Assembly: GCA_944321525.1 (NCBI GenBank)
Contig: CALULQ010000029.1
Coordinates: 1-51,452, forward strand
Length of the DNA: 51,452 nt
Direction: 5' to 3'
DNA from: an uncultured Paraprevotella sp.
Lineage (GTDB): Bacteria; Bacteroidota; Bacteroidia; Bacteroidales; Bacteroidaceae
Shown here: one piece after another, positions 24,137 through 34,323 of the stretch
Numbering within the stretch: the first letter of the stretch is position 1
How the letters are laid out: the number at the start of each line of letters is the position of its first letter
Translations under genes and position numbers: made by a program
Notes under the pieces: generated by a model
The model's database searches: none
What the model saw: the letters and a program-made list of their open reading frames with translations, nothing else
What the model was told of the DNA's origin: nothing

Positions 24137-25687
24137 ATGAGAATAGCTAGCAATAACAAGACTATAGCTAAGAACACGGTATTCCTCTATTTCCGGATGC
24201 TATTCACCATGCTGGTGTCACTTTACACCTCGCGTGTGGTGCTACAGGTACTGGGTGTGGACGATTATGGAATCTATCAAACCGTGGGAGGATTGGTGGC
24301 CATGCTTTCATTCCTCAATGGAGCGTTGAGTACAGGCTCATCGCGCTTCCTCACGTTTGAATTGGGGAGAAATGACTCCGACAAACTACGGAAAACTTTT
24401 TCCACTACCTTGTTGATGCACATGATATTGGCCCTGTTCCTAGCACTGATTGCAGAGACTGTGGGACTATGGTTTATTTATAATAAACTGGTAATTGCCC
24501 CCGAAAGGATGTCGGCGGCAATCTTTGCCTACCATCTGTCCATATTGACAGCCTTAGTCACCATCACGCAAGTACCTTATACAGCCTCCATCATCAGTCA
24601 TGAACGTATGGGTATTTACGCTTATATGAGCATTGTGGAGGTTTCGCTCAAATTAGGTATTGTCTATTTGCTCATTGTCACTTCATGGGATAAATTACAA
24701 ATGTATGCTATGTTGTTGTGTCTAGTGCAAACAGCCATTGCCTTATTTTATCGTTACTATTGCGTGAGAAACTTTTCAGAAACTCATTTCAGATGGCAGA
24801 TAGACCGTAGCATAGCGAAAAAGGTATTGAGCTATTCAGGATGGAACCTTTGGGCGAATACATCCATGGCCTTGAATCAACAAGGCACCATTGTGCTGAT
24901 TAATATGTTCTTCTCTCCTGCGGTAGTAGCCGCCAGAGCGGTTGCCAACCAAGTGAATATGGCTGCCAATCAGTTCGTGCAGAATTTTCGTACCGCCGCC
25001 AACCCGCAGATCGTGAAACGCTATGCGTCGGGGGATTTGGAAGGCAGTAAAAAGCTGCTTTTGGAGTCGACCAAATATTCTTATTACCTGATGCTGTTGT
25101 TGAGCCTGCCCATATGCTTGGTGGCACAACCCCTGCTGGAGCTGTGGCTGCATGAAGTTCCGGAGTACACTGCGGTATTCTTACAGTTGGCCATCGTCAC
25201 CAGCCTGTTTCAGGTGTTCGACACGTCATTCTACACGGCATTGTATGCCAAGGGGCAAATCCGTGAGAACGCATTGATAAGTCCCACATTGGGCTTCCTG
25301 GCTTTCCCCATTGTCTACGTGATGTTCCGTTATGGCTGTTCTCCGGTGTCATTGGCTTGGGCCATGTTGGTGCTGTATGCCGTATTAGGATTAATCGTAA
25401 AACCTTTATTGATTATCAGGATTGCGGATTATAGATGGCGGGACATTAGGTCTGTGTACTTGTCGTGTTTGAAAGTCACGGTGGTGGCGGTTCCCATACC
25501 ATATACCCTCTACAGTCTGCAGGATAGTCTTTTTGCCAACAAATGGCTGACATCAGTCGTTATTATGTTGATGAGTGTCATTAACGTGGCTTTTGCCACA
25601 TGGTTCATGGGCATGGACAGGAATGTAAGACAAAAAGTGATGAATTATATTCGTAAGAACATATCGCGATGTCAATCCCAATTGTAA
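24137..25687 (+). CDS. Wzx-type polysaccharide flippase
   Basis: A 516-residue membrane protein of the MATE/Wzx flippase superfamily with 12 or more predicted helices. It starts MRIASNNKTIAKNTVFLYFR, followed by LYTSRVVLQVLGVDDYGIYQ, a start typical of Bacteroidales lipopolysaccharide biosynthesis proteins. It should translocate lipid-linked repeat units across the inner membrane to the periplasm for polymerisation by the EpsG-like protein encoded downstream. Confidence 0.88.
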   Translation: MRIASNNKTIAKNTVFLYFRMLFTMLVSLYTSRVVLQVLGVDDYGIYQTVGGLVAMLSFLNGALSTGSSRFLTFELGRNDSDKLRKTFSTTLLMHMILALFLALIAETVGLWFIYNKLVIAPERMSAAIFAYHLSILTALVTITQVPYTASIISHERMGIYAYMSIVEVSLKLGIVYLLIVTSWDKLQMYAMLLCLVQTAIALFYRYYCVRNFSETHFRWQIDRSIAKKVLSYSGWNLWANTSMALNQQGTIVLINMFFSPAVVAARAVANQVNMAANQFVQNFRTAANPQIVKRYASGDLEGSKKLLLESTKYSYYLMLLLSLPICLVAQPLLELWLHEVPEYTAVFLQLAIVTSLFQVFDTSFYTALYAKGQIRENALISPTLGFLAFPIVYVMFRYGCSPVSLAWAMLVLYAVLGLIVKPLLIIRIADYRWRDIRSVYLSCLKVTVVAVPIPYTLYSLQDSLFANKWLTSVVIMLMSVINVAFATWFMGMDRNVRQKVMNYIRKNISRCQSQL

Positions 25688-25703
25688 TTATAAAGCTCCA
25701 AAA

Positions 25704-26864
25704 ATGAAAATTGGAATCATAACCTTATGGCAATCAAACGACAACTATGGACAACAACTCCAAGTTTGGGCGTTGCAGCAATATTTGCGCAAAGAGGGTC
25801 ACAAACCGTTTCTTATCCGCTATGACTTTGAGGGCAACCGTTCTAAATCATCATGGAAAAAGAAGCTGGCAAAAGTTCTCTTGATATACCCTATTATTAA
25901 TAGGTTGCTTTCTTTTTCATGCAGAAGGCGGGAACGTCAGCTGATTGAACGACTGGCAGCCAAGAACCAGACAAGACAATTTTCCGCATTCAGAGAGAAT
26001 CGACTACAGATGTCCTCCGTTCTATATCATACGTTGGCAGAACTTCAAGCCAACCCTCCTGAAGCTGATTGCTATATCACTGGTAGTGATCAGGTATGGG
26101 CACAACTTCTGAATAGGACAGATAATCGTGCGTTCTTTCTTGATTTTGGCGATAAGTCTATCAGACGAATATCGTACGCACCCAGCTTTTTTATGCAAAG
26201 TTATCCGGAAAGTTTGCTTCCACAGTTACAGAAGCAACTCATGCACTTCGATTATGTATCTGTACGTGAGGATGCAGGTATAGCTATTTGTAAAGCAGTC
26301 GGTAGGGATGCTGTTAAGGTAGTAGACCCCACGCTGTTATTGGACAAGGAAACATATGCGGTTTTGATGGAAAGTCCCAAACAAATTCCTCCATACATAT
26401 ATATTTATAGTATAAACATCTCTTCCGCAGAAGATTTGTACTGGGAGGATTTGAAACAATATGCCAAAGAAAATCATCGTAAAGTTGTTGTGACCCCTGC
26501 AAGTGGTTATATTGCAGGAAGAGAACTATTTGAGGAAGTAACCTATGACTATGCCACGATAGCTCAATGGCTGACCGACATCGACAATGCCGACCTAGTG
26601 GTGACCACTTCCTTCCACGGTATAGTGTTTTCTATTATTATGGAAACTCCTTTTGTCTATGTCCCTTTGGCGGGGAAAAACGCTCAAGGTAACAACCGCA
26701 TATCAGGTCTTTTACAGGATCTTAACTTAGGAAGTAGAATTCTACGTAAGGGAATCAGCTATAAAGAGATTGCCAGTCGACCTATTGACTGGCTTGAAGC
26801 TAAAAAGCGATTGGAAACAATCCGTATGAAATCAAAAGAATATTTAAATCAAGCATTATCATGA
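25704..26864 (+). CDS. Polysaccharide pyruvyl transferase family protein
   Basis: A 386-residue protein starting MKIGIITLWQSNDNYGQQLQ, typical of the family that adds pyruvate ketals from phosphoenolpyruvate to sugars. Other motifs are CYITGSDQVW near residue 125 and the conserved TSFHGIVFSI near 305. Not all members are proven ketal transferases. The next gene starts inside its last codon (4-bp overlap), so the two are coupled. It follows the flippase by 16 bp. Confidence 0.85.
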   Translation: MKIGIITLWQSNDNYGQQLQVWALQQYLRKEGHKPFLIRYDFEGNRSKSSWKKKLAKVLLIYPIINRLLSFSCRRRERQLIERLAAKNQTRQFSAFRENRLQMSSVLYHTLAELQANPPEADCYITGSDQVWAQLLNRTDNRAFFLDFGDKSIRRISYAPSFFMQSYPESLLPQLQKQLMHFDYVSVREDAGIAICKAVGRDAVKVVDPTLLLDKETYAVLMESPKQIPPYIYIYSINISSAEDLYWEDLKQYAKENHRKVVVTPASGYIAGRELFEEVTYDYATIAQWLTDIDNADLVVTTSFHGIVFSIIMETPFVYVPLAGKNAQGNNRISGLLQDLNLGSRILRKGISYKEIASRPIDWLEAKKRLETIRMKSKEYLNQALS

Positions 26865-28012
26865 AAGTGTTATATGACAGTCAGGCTTTTACCATGCAGA
26901 AGTTTGGAGGCGTTTCCAAATGCTTTTGCGAATTGATAGCCCACTTGCCTCAGAATGTGCAATGGGAGATAGGCATTAAGGAATGTAACAACATCCATTT
27001 GCACGACACTATCATGCCTCATCTGCCTTATCCGCAGCATATAGATTTTGAACGCTTCATTTGCAGGAAATCTTTTCGTGGTAAAGGCAGACTCTTTGCT
27101 GCTGCTAACAAATATATTCCATATTTCCATTCCACCGAAGGTATCAATCAACGATACACAATAGAGTTGTTGAAACGTGGAGACTTTGACGTATTCCATC
27201 CCACATTCTTTGATGACTATTATTTGCCCTACCTGAAAGGTAAACCTTTTGTGTTGACCATACATGATATGACCCCCGAACTGTTTCCCCAATATTTTAA
27301 GAAGAACAACAGTCATATAGTATTGAAAAGGAAACTGGCGGTAAAAGCATCGGCTGTTATTGCCGTGTCGGAGTCGACAAAGAAAGACATCATCAGCATA
27401 TTGAACATTCCTGAGGAAAAAGTAACTGTGATTTATCACGGGGGGCCTGAAAGTAAGCAAGTGGAAGAACCACCCGTAGTAGATTTTCCATATTTTTTAT
27501 TTGTAGGAGGTCGTGGAGGTTATAAGAACTTCTCCACATTACTTGATGGTTTCGCCTTGTTTCACCGGCAAAGAACCGATGTCAGGTTAGTATGTACAGG
27601 CCATCCGTTCAGTCAAAGCGAGACGGAAAAAATACAGTCTCTTCATCTGACTGACAGTATTACACAGATAAAAGCAAGCGACAAGACATTGGCCAATCTC
27701 TATGCTCATGCGATGGCGTTTATTTATCCTTCTCTTTATGAAGGATTCGGTATGCCTATTTTGGAGGCATACGCCTATGGCTGCCCGGTGATTCTCAACA
27801 AGCGAAGTTGCTTTCCAGAGATTGCGGGCGATGCGGCAATTTATTTTGATACAAATAAAGATGGCGTTCCCATTGCCGAGAGCCTGACATTTGCCGCCAA
27901 CCTTTCTTCCGAGCAACGCCAACAGCTAATAGCATTGCAGAGAAAACAATTGCATAAATATTCTTGGCAGCGCTCTTCCTTACAATTATCAAAACTCTAC
28001 GCTTCGTTGTGA
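26861..28012 (+). CDS. Glycosyltransferase family 4 (GT-B)
   Basis: A 383-residue retaining GT-B glycosyltransferase. The N-terminal acceptor half shows MKVLYDSQAFTMQKFGGVSK and the C-terminal donor half VGGRGGYKNFSTLLDGF and the nucleotide-sugar motif YPSLYEGFGMPILEAYAYG (E-x7-E). It works on the cytoplasmic face, building the repeat unit. Donor and acceptor sugars are not predictable. It overlaps the upstream pyruvyl transferase gene by 4 bp. Confidence 0.88.
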   Translation: MKVLYDSQAFTMQKFGGVSKCFCELIAHLPQNVQWEIGIKECNNIHLHDTIMPHLPYPQHIDFERFICRKSFRGKGRLFAAANKYIPYFHSTEGINQRYTIELLKRGDFDVFHPTFFDDYYLPYLKGKPFVLTIHDMTPELFPQYFKKNNSHIVLKRKLAVKASAVIAVSESTKKDIISILNIPEEKVTVIYHGGPESKQVEEPPVVDFPYFLFVGGRGGYKNFSTLLDGFALFHRQRTDVRLVCTGHPFSQSETEKIQSLHLTDSITQIKASDKTLANLYAHAMAFIYPSLYEGFGMPILEAYAYGCPVILNKRSCFPEIAGDAAIYFDTNKDGVPIAESLTFAANLSSEQRQQLIALQRKQLHKYSWQRSSLQLSKLYASL

Positions 28013-28052
28013 TGTAAACCTCACAACCGTTTTCTACGAACTCATATACCTT

Positions 28053-29162
28053 ATGGGAATTTACTATATCTTAATGGCCGTCTTATGGGGAGGCATCCTT
28101 GTCATGTGGCAGCAGAATAAGTACAAATATGACAAGAAGTTTTTTATCTTTATAGCTGTGGTGCTGGTCGGCATGGTGGCTTTTAGAGATAAAAACGTAG
28201 GTATGGATACGATGAATTATCTGTATTACTTCAACAATCCATATCGAGGCTATACTGATGGACGAACCATTGGCGAGATGGAACCAGCCTATACGGCTCT
28301 CAATTTTCTTCTTGCTTACATCTCTCGAAGCAGTATGTTTTTTATATTCACGACTTCATTACTCACTATGATTCCCATGATGGTGGGTATCTATAAGTAT
28401 TCACCATTTCGTACGCTCTCTTTGTTTCTATTACTAACGGCAGGTACGTTGTTAAGTTTTAGCGTGTACTATTTCTCTATGATACGCCAATGCTTGGCCA
28501 TCTCCTGCTTGTATATTGCCATCTACATGCTCTATACAAACGGACAGAAGTATAACCTGAAGGTCATGTTCTGGATTATATTGGGCGTTTGCTTCCATTT
28601 TTCCAGTATAGCGGCTTTGCCGTTCTTCTTCATTTGCAAGATAAACCTTCGTGTGAAGCCTTATCTGATTATGTTGGCCGTTTCTTGCGTCATTGCAGTT
28701 TTTGCCAACATGCTCAGCTTGTCAACTTACGTGGATGCTATTTTAGTACTGACTGGTAGGGATGTTGGTTTCTACTTTGATTCTACCATGGTGGAAGGCT
28801 CCAATTGGATGGCGTTTATTCCCTTGTCGATGGTAGCGTTGTTTGTTCATCTTTATGCGTCTGAGACGACAAGAAACAACATCTTTGTTAAGTCATTTAG
28901 TTACGGAGTCTTACTCAATAATGTTTTTTCCCAACTGATGCCTACCAATTCCGACCGTTTTGTATTGTTCTATATCATTTCTCTCATTTGGGTGTTGCCC
29001 ATCATAGTGCGGGACAAAGCTATACCACACAAGCTGAGAACGGGACTACTGCTGGTATGTTGCGCTTATTTTACCTATAAGTTTGATGTGGTGCTTAATT
29101 ACTATGTGAGTGTCAGTCAATATATCAACGGCATTGCACCATATAAATCAATTTTGTTCTAA
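28053..29162 (+). CDS. EpsG-type polysaccharide polymerase (Wzy-like)
   Basis: A 369-residue inner-membrane protein with about ten hydrophobic helices. Near the N-terminus it has the EpsG-family pattern FRDKNVGMDTMNY. Such proteins polymerise flipped repeat units in the periplasm. Together with the flippase it makes a Wzx/Wzy-dependent pathway. It follows the GT4 gene by 40 bp. Confidence 0.82.
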   Translation: MGIYYILMAVLWGGILVMWQQNKYKYDKKFFIFIAVVLVGMVAFRDKNVGMDTMNYLYYFNNPYRGYTDGRTIGEMEPAYTALNFLLAYISRSSMFFIFTTSLLTMIPMMVGIYKYSPFRTLSLFLLLTAGTLLSFSVYYFSMIRQCLAISCLYIAIYMLYTNGQKYNLKVMFWIILGVCFHFSSIAALPFFFICKINLRVKPYLIMLAVSCVIAVFANMLSLSTYVDAILVLTGRDVGFYFDSTMVEGSNWMAFIPLSMVALFVHLYASETTRNNIFVKSFSYGVLLNNVFSQLMPTNSDRFVLFYIISLIWVLPIIVRDKAIPHKLRTGLLLVCCAYFTYKFDVVLNYYVSVSQYINGIAPYKSILF

Positions 29163-29176
29163 ACATAAGTAAACAG

Positions 29177-29917
29177 ATGAATCCAACTATATCAATCATT
29201 ATCGCTACATACAATTCTGCAAATACACTACAGAGAGCATTGGAATCTGTGTTAAACCAGTCAATTCAAGATTGGGAATGTATCATAGTCGATGGTGCGT
29301 CAAAAGATGGCACAGTAGGAATAGTAAAAGAATATGTGAATGCAGACTCCCGCTTTCGGTATATTTCAGAGCCGGATAAAGGCATATATGATGCATTCAA
29401 CAAGGGTTGGGGAATGGCCAAAGGAGAATGGATTTATTATTTGGGGTCAGATGACCTTTTAATACAAGACGGATTGTACAATTTGTTACAAAGTAAGGGA
29501 CGAGCAGATGTATTATATGGTGATGTCATATTAAATATGAGTGGACGGCGGAAATATTCACATTCTATTTCAACTGATTCAGTTGGAAAAAGGATGATGT
29601 CGCATCAATCCATTTTAATGCAACGAAAGCATTTATTGGAATTGAATGGATTTAATACAGAATATAAAATATGTGCTGATTTTGATTTGGTTCAAAGATT
29701 AAAACTAAATGGATTCACATTTTATCATGTTTGTACTCCTGTTGTAGTATTTAATTGCGGTGGAGTTAGTGGACAGAATTACAAAATGACATTAAAGGAA
29801 GCATATAAAATACATACGACATATAGAACGCTAAATAGAGGAACTTTAATATTAAAAATAGGGTATAAATATATAAAGGGATTTATAAAAGGAACAATTA
29901 ACAGACTGTTTCAATGA
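29177..29917 (+). CDS. Glycosyltransferase family 2 (GT-A)
   Basis: A 246-residue GT-A glycosyltransferase beginning with the canonical ISIIIATYNSANTLQRALES, followed by IIVDGASKDGT and the metal-binding YLGSDDLL in DXD position. It is short, of the WcaA/colanic-acid type often found in capsule loci. From here to about 32.0 kb the DNA is the most AT-rich of the locus. The stop overlaps the next gene start as ATGA. Confidence 0.88.
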   Translation: MNPTISIIIATYNSANTLQRALESVLNQSIQDWECIIVDGASKDGTVGIVKEYVNADSRFRYISEPDKGIYDAFNKGWGMAKGEWIYYLGSDDLLIQDGLYNLLQSKGRADVLYGDVILNMSGRRKYSHSISTDSVGKRMMSHQSILMQRKHLLELNGFNTEYKICADFDLVQRLKLNGFTFYHVCTPVVVFNCGGVSGQNYKMTLKEAYKIHTTYRTLNRGTLILKIGYKYIKGFIKGTINRLFQ

Positions 29918-31056
29918 AGATTGTTTATTGCTTGCTAGAAATGAACACTCCCGGAGGCATAGGGAGAGTTGCATCATTAAAGGCTAATTATTTGGCAAAA
30001 TTGGGGTGGGATGTTTATATAATCACGACAGACCAAAACGGTCTACCTCCATATTACTATCTGGATAGTAATATTAGACTCATAGATTTAGGGCTTAATA
30101 TACAGGAAAGTCTTGCTAATTGTTCTTATTGGAAATGGTATTTCAGAAGAAAGAAGATATTCCAGCAACATTTTCTCAAATTATCCTCTCTTCTTGATGA
30201 AATAAAACCGGACTTTGTTGTGTCCACCTTTTCCAGTGAAGCGAATTTCTTGTATAAAATAAAAGATGGAAGCAAAAAAATATTGGAATGTCATTTTAAT
30301 CACGATTACCAATATATTATGGCTAAGGTTTATGAGTATGGTAGATTGAAGTCTATTCTCGTTAAAATGAAAACCATGAACGATGAAAGGCTGGTAAAGA
30401 AATACGATGCGTTTGTTTGTCTTACCCATGAGGATAAGCAATTGTGGCCAAGGCTTTCTAATATATATGTAATACCGAATATGACCTCTTTTTCTGATAC
30501 TGGACAAAATATTCAACGGGAAAATGTCGTATTGGCAGTAGGGCATTTCAATAGGCAAAAATCGTTTGATAAACTAATACGTATTTGGAGGTTAATATGT
30601 AGTAAACATCCACAATGGAGCCTCCATATTTATGGCGCGGGAGAGGATGAGGCTGTATATCGCAAATTAATCAATAAGTTAGATCTGAACCATAGCGTGC
30701 TGTTGCATAAGCCGACAGACAAAATACAAGAACTGTATACAACATCGTCAATTCTTTGCATGACTTCCACATATGAAGGTCTACCTATGGTTTTGTTGGA
30801 GGCGATGGCCTGTGGACTGCCATGCATTGCGTATACTTGCAAGTGTGGACCGAAGGATGTCATTGCAGATAATGTAACCGGCTTTTTGATACCCGAAGAT
30901 GATGAGCGGGGTTTTGCTGAAAAATTATCGATTCTTATGGGCGATGTTGATTTACGAAAACGAATGGTGGAAGCTTCGTATGCGAGGTCTGTTTGCTATT
31001 CACAAGATGCGGTCATGGCGCAATGGTCGAAATTATTTAACTCGTTAGTGAAATGA
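29914..31056 (+). CDS. Glycosyltransferase family 4 (GT-B)
   Basis: A 380-residue GT-B enzyme. It opens MKIVYCLLEMNTPGGIGRVA and has AVGHFNRQKSFDKLIRIW and the donor-site CMTSTYEGLPMVLLEAMACG. It is strongly AT-rich in codon use, like its two neighbours. It overlaps both the preceding GT2 gene and the following pyruvyl transferase gene by 4 bp, so the three are translationally coupled and were probably acquired together. Confidence 0.88.
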   Translation: MKIVYCLLEMNTPGGIGRVASLKANYLAKLGWDVYIITTDQNGLPPYYYLDSNIRLIDLGLNIQESLANCSYWKWYFRRKKIFQQHFLKLSSLLDEIKPDFVVSTFSSEANFLYKIKDGSKKILECHFNHDYQYIMAKVYEYGRLKSILVKMKTMNDERLVKKYDAFVCLTHEDKQLWPRLSNIYVIPNMTSFSDTGQNIQRENVVLAVGHFNRQKSFDKLIRIWRLICSKHPQWSLHIYGAGEDEAVYRKLINKLDLNHSVLLHKPTDKIQELYTTSSILCMTSTYEGLPMVLLEAMACGLPCIAYTCKCGPKDVIADNVTGFLIPEDDERGFAEKLSILMGDVDLRKRMVEASYARSVCYSQDAVMAQWSKLFNSLVK

Positions 31057-32021
31057 TATATCACAATAAAAGGGAACTTAAAGCCTTAATAGATGACAGG
31101 CTTTCGTCATTATTGTTACCCAAGTGTTATGTGTTGGATGCGCCGTTTCATGAGAATGCGGGTGACATCCTAATCTGGGGGGGGAAAATCGAATTTTTGT
31201 CAAATAAGAATATTGAAGTTAAAGGCGTGTATTCCTATAATACATTCCGTTTCAACATCAACATAGATAGCGATACTTTCATATGCATACATGGGGGGGG
31301 TAACTTTAACGACCTTTATCCGGAACATCTTGATTTTTTGCAACGTGTTGTTGATACGTATCCGCACACTCGTATTATAGTTTTTCCTCAAACTATCTAT
31401 TTTAAAGATTCAATAATTGCGAAGGCAAGGTTTGAAAGGCTAAAGCAGCATGACAATCTCTATATTTGTGGCCGTGATGGTCGAAGTTATCAGTTGCTAA
31501 AAAAGTACTTCGTGGAAGAACGAAGTTTACTTGTACCCGATATGGCTTTTTATATACCAGATTCTCAGCTTCAAAAATATAGTAAACCGGAAAAGAAAGG
31601 AAGGCTTCTTATAGAAAGGGTGGATGTGGAGGCAACTGCAAAAAATGGGATTTTCGTTCGGGATGGTTTTGATGAGGTAAGTGATTGGCCCAGTTTTCAA
31701 CACAGTTTTACCAAAGCTTCTTTTGTAGCTAAAGTCTTAAATAACTTATATCAAAAGCTACCTTTTGCTGCGTTTCGTACAATTCTAAATGTGATATGGA
31801 ATGCATATTACCCTATTCATTGCAGGCTGATGACGAAAGAAGGGGTACGTTTTATATCACCTTATTCCATCATATACACTACAAGGTTACACGGTGCTAT
31901 ATTGTCTATATTGCTGGGCAAAGATGTCGTTATATACGATAACTCTTATGGTAAGAATTATGAATTCTATCAAACTTGGCTGAAAGATTTTCCGAATGTG
32001 TCATTCGTTTCTAATAAATAA
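31053..32021 (+). CDS. Polysaccharide pyruvyl transferase family protein
   Basis: A 322-residue second member of the pyruvyl transferase family. It shows NAGDILIWGGKIEFL, the glycine-rich FICIHGGGNFNDLYPEHLDF, PQTIYFKD and the C-terminal TTRLHGAILSILLGK. This form resembles ExoV/EpsO-type proteins more than the first copy at 25.7 kb. Its presence suggests acidic ketal substitution of the polymer. Strongly AT-rich. Confidence 0.83.
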   Translation: MIYHNKRELKALIDDRLSSLLLPKCYVLDAPFHENAGDILIWGGKIEFLSNKNIEVKGVYSYNTFRFNINIDSDTFICIHGGGNFNDLYPEHLDFLQRVVDTYPHTRIIVFPQTIYFKDSIIAKARFERLKQHDNLYICGRDGRSYQLLKKYFVEERSLLVPDMAFYIPDSQLQKYSKPEKKGRLLIERVDVEATAKNGIFVRDGFDEVSDWPSFQHSFTKASFVAKVLNNLYQKLPFAAFRTILNVIWNAYYPIHCRLMTKEGVRFISPYSIIYTTRLHGAILSILLGKDVVIYDNSYGKNYEFYQTWLKDFPNVSFVSNK

Positions 32022-32047
32022 ACTCGAAATCATCCCTAGTTCTTATT

Positions 32048-33238
32048 ATGCGCATCTTGCTTGTTAATAAATTTTATTACCGCCGTGGCGGTGACTGTGT
32101 GTGCTTGCTCAACACGGAACAACTGTTGAAGGCGCATGGACATGAGGTTGCTGTGTTTGCCATGGATTATCCGGAGAATCTGTCCACATCGTGGCAGAGG
32201 TATTTTCCGCAGGACATGAGCAGGTTGATGGCTTTCACACGACCTTTCGGCTCACGGGAGGTGCGGCGGAATTTCAATGCGCTTCTGGATGATTTCCGTC
32301 CGAATGTGGTGCATCTGAATAATATCCATACCCAGCTCTCTCCGGTCATAGCGGAACTGGCACACCAACGGGGTATCCGGGTGGTGTGGACGCTGCACGA
32401 TTATAAACTGCTGTGTCCGCGTTATGACTGCCTGCGGGACGGTAGGGAAATTTGCGAAGAGTGCTTCAATGGCGACAAATCGCCATGCCTGAAATACAAA
32501 TGCATAAAAGGTTCCGCGTTGGCTTCGTGGGTGGGATACCGTGAGGCAATGAAATGGAATCGGGAGAGGCTTGAGTCTTGCACGGACTGTTTCATTTGTC
32601 CGAGCCGCTTCATGGCGGAGAAGATGGGACAGGGCGGTTTCAGCAAGGAGAAACTTGAGGTGCTGTGCAATTTTATCAATGTGGAGAAATGCCGTCGGGA
32701 TTCCTACGATGACCGTGAGGACTATTACTGCTTCGTTGGGCGTCTGTCGCACGAAAAAGGGGTAAGCACGCTGATAGATGCGGCGGCGAGTCTCCCGTAT
32801 AAATTGAAGGTGATAGGCGACGGGCCGTTGGTGGAGGAGCTACAGGCAAAAAGCCGTAGACTGCGAGCGAACATTGAGTTTGTCGGTTTCAAGCAATGGG
32901 AAGAGATAAAGGAGTTGGCCGGGAAAGCTCGTTTCACTGTGATTCCTTCCGAATGGTACGAGAACAATCCGTTGTCGGCGATAGAGTCATTGTGTCTGGG
33001 TACGTCCGTGCTGGGTGCCCGCATTGGTGGCATTCCGGAATTGATAGAAGAGGGAGTGACCGGCATGACATTCGAGAGCGGAAATGCAGATGACCTGACG
33101 GACAAAATCGGAAGGATGTTTTCCGCTTCTTTCAACTATGCTGCTATCGCGGAGAAGGCTTCGTCGAGTTTCGGCGAGGACGGATATTATCATAAACTGA
33201 TGAATTTATACAAAAAGCAGATTAAACAAAATTATTAG
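32048..33238 (+). CDS. Glycosyltransferase family 4 (GT-B)
   Basis: A 396-residue GT-B enzyme. It starts MRILLVNKFYYRRGGDCVCL, contains a cysteine-rich insert near residues 120-160 (CPRYDCLRDG, CEECFNG, CLKYKC) often seen in this subgroup, and ends with the donor motifs YCFVGRLSHEKGVSTLIDA and PSEWYENNPLSAIESLCLG. Composition returns toward higher GC at this gene, a likely recombination joint. The radical SAM gene follows after 4 bp. Confidence 0.88.
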   Translation: MRILLVNKFYYRRGGDCVCLLNTEQLLKAHGHEVAVFAMDYPENLSTSWQRYFPQDMSRLMAFTRPFGSREVRRNFNALLDDFRPNVVHLNNIHTQLSPVIAELAHQRGIRVVWTLHDYKLLCPRYDCLRDGREICEECFNGDKSPCLKYKCIKGSALASWVGYREAMKWNRERLESCTDCFICPSRFMAEKMGQGGFSKEKLEVLCNFINVEKCRRDSYDDREDYYCFVGRLSHEKGVSTLIDAAASLPYKLKVIGDGPLVEELQAKSRRLRANIEFVGFKQWEEIKELAGKARFTVIPSEWYENNPLSAIESLCLGTSVLGARIGGIPELIEEGVTGMTFESGNADDLTDKIGRMFSASFNYAAIAEKASSSFGEDGYYHKLMNLYKKQIKQNY

Positions 33239-33242
33239 TAAT

Positions 33243-34310
33243 ATGGTTGATACGAATATTCCGCGTCCAACGGACGCAAGTATCATTCTGACGTATCGCT
33301 GTCCGATGCGTTGTCAGATGTGCAATATCTGGAAGAATCCTACGAATAGGCAGGAGGAAATCAAGGCGGAGGACTTGAAGTCCCTTCCGCAACTGAAGTT
33401 CATCAACCTGACGGGAGGCGAACCGTTTGTTCGGGAAGACTTGGAGGAAATCGTGGCGGAGTGTTACAAGCATACGCCGCGTATCGTGATTTCCACTTCA
33501 GGATGGTTCGAGGACCGCGTGGTGGCTTTGGCGAAAAAATTCCCGAACATAGGCATCCGCATCTCCATCGAAGGACTGAGCCAGAAAAACGACGAATTGC
33601 GCGGCCATGCCGGAGGTTTCGACAAGGGACTGCGCACGCTGCTCACCCTGAAGCACATGGGACTGAAAGATATTGGCTTCGGCTGCACGGTGTCGAACCA
33701 CAATTCCAAGGACATGCTTTCGCTCTACCAATTGTCGCTTTCACTCGGCATGGAGTTCGCCACTGCCGCTTTCCACAATTCCTACTATTTCCATAAGGGC
33801 GACAATGTAATCACGAACAAGGACGAGGTAACGAACAATTTCCGCCAGCTGATAGAATGGCAGCTGCAGGAGAAGCACCCGAAGAGCTGGTTCCGTGCTT
33901 GGTTCAACATGGGGCTGATCAACTATATCGAAGGCGGACGGCGCATGTTGCCTTGCGAGGCTGGCATGGTGAACTTCTTCATCGACCCGTGGGGCGAGGT
34001 GATGCCATGCAACGGATTGGAAGAAAAATACTGGAAAGAAAGCATGGGCAACATCCACGACAAACCTTTCATGGAGATTTGGGAGAGCGAGCAGGCTCAG
34101 AAGGTGCGTCAGATGGTCCGAAAGTGTCCGAAGAACTGCTGGATGGTGGGAACGGCCAGTCCCGTGATGCACAAGTATATCAAATATCCGACGAAATGGG
34201 CTTTGGAGAATAGACTCCGTACCCTGCAAGGGAAACCAATATGCATCGACCCGAAGTGGTGTGATGTGGGGCAGGATCCGTGTCAGGGGGATTTGAGGGA
34301 GAAGTTCTAA
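33243..34310 (+). CDS. Radical SAM enzyme with C-terminal cysteines
   Basis: A 355-residue radical SAM protein. The [4Fe-4S] motif is CPMRCQMC near the N-terminus, followed by the SAM-binding NLTGGEPF. C-terminal cysteines (MLPCEAGMVNF, EVMPCNGLEEK, KCPKNCWM, CDVGQDPC) suggest a SPASM-like auxiliary cluster. It lies between two glycosyltransferase genes. It could modify a sugar nucleotide or lipid carrier; no peptide substrate is visible nearby. Reaction unknown. Confidence 0.85.
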   Translation: MVDTNIPRPTDASIILTYRCPMRCQMCNIWKNPTNRQEEIKAEDLKSLPQLKFINLTGGEPFVREDLEEIVAECYKHTPRIVISTSGWFEDRVVALAKKFPNIGIRISIEGLSQKNDELRGHAGGFDKGLRTLLTLKHMGLKDIGFGCTVSNHNSKDMLSLYQLSLSLGMEFATAAFHNSYYFHKGDNVITNKDEVTNNFRQLIEWQLQEKHPKSWFRAWFNMGLINYIEGGRRMLPCEAGMVNFFIDPWGEVMPCNGLEEKYWKESMGNIHDKPFMEIWESEQAQKVRQMVRKCPKNCWMVGTASPVMHKYIKYPTKWALENRLRTLQGKPICIDPKWCDVGQDPCQGDLREKF

Positions 34311-34323
34311 CAGACCTCTAAAA

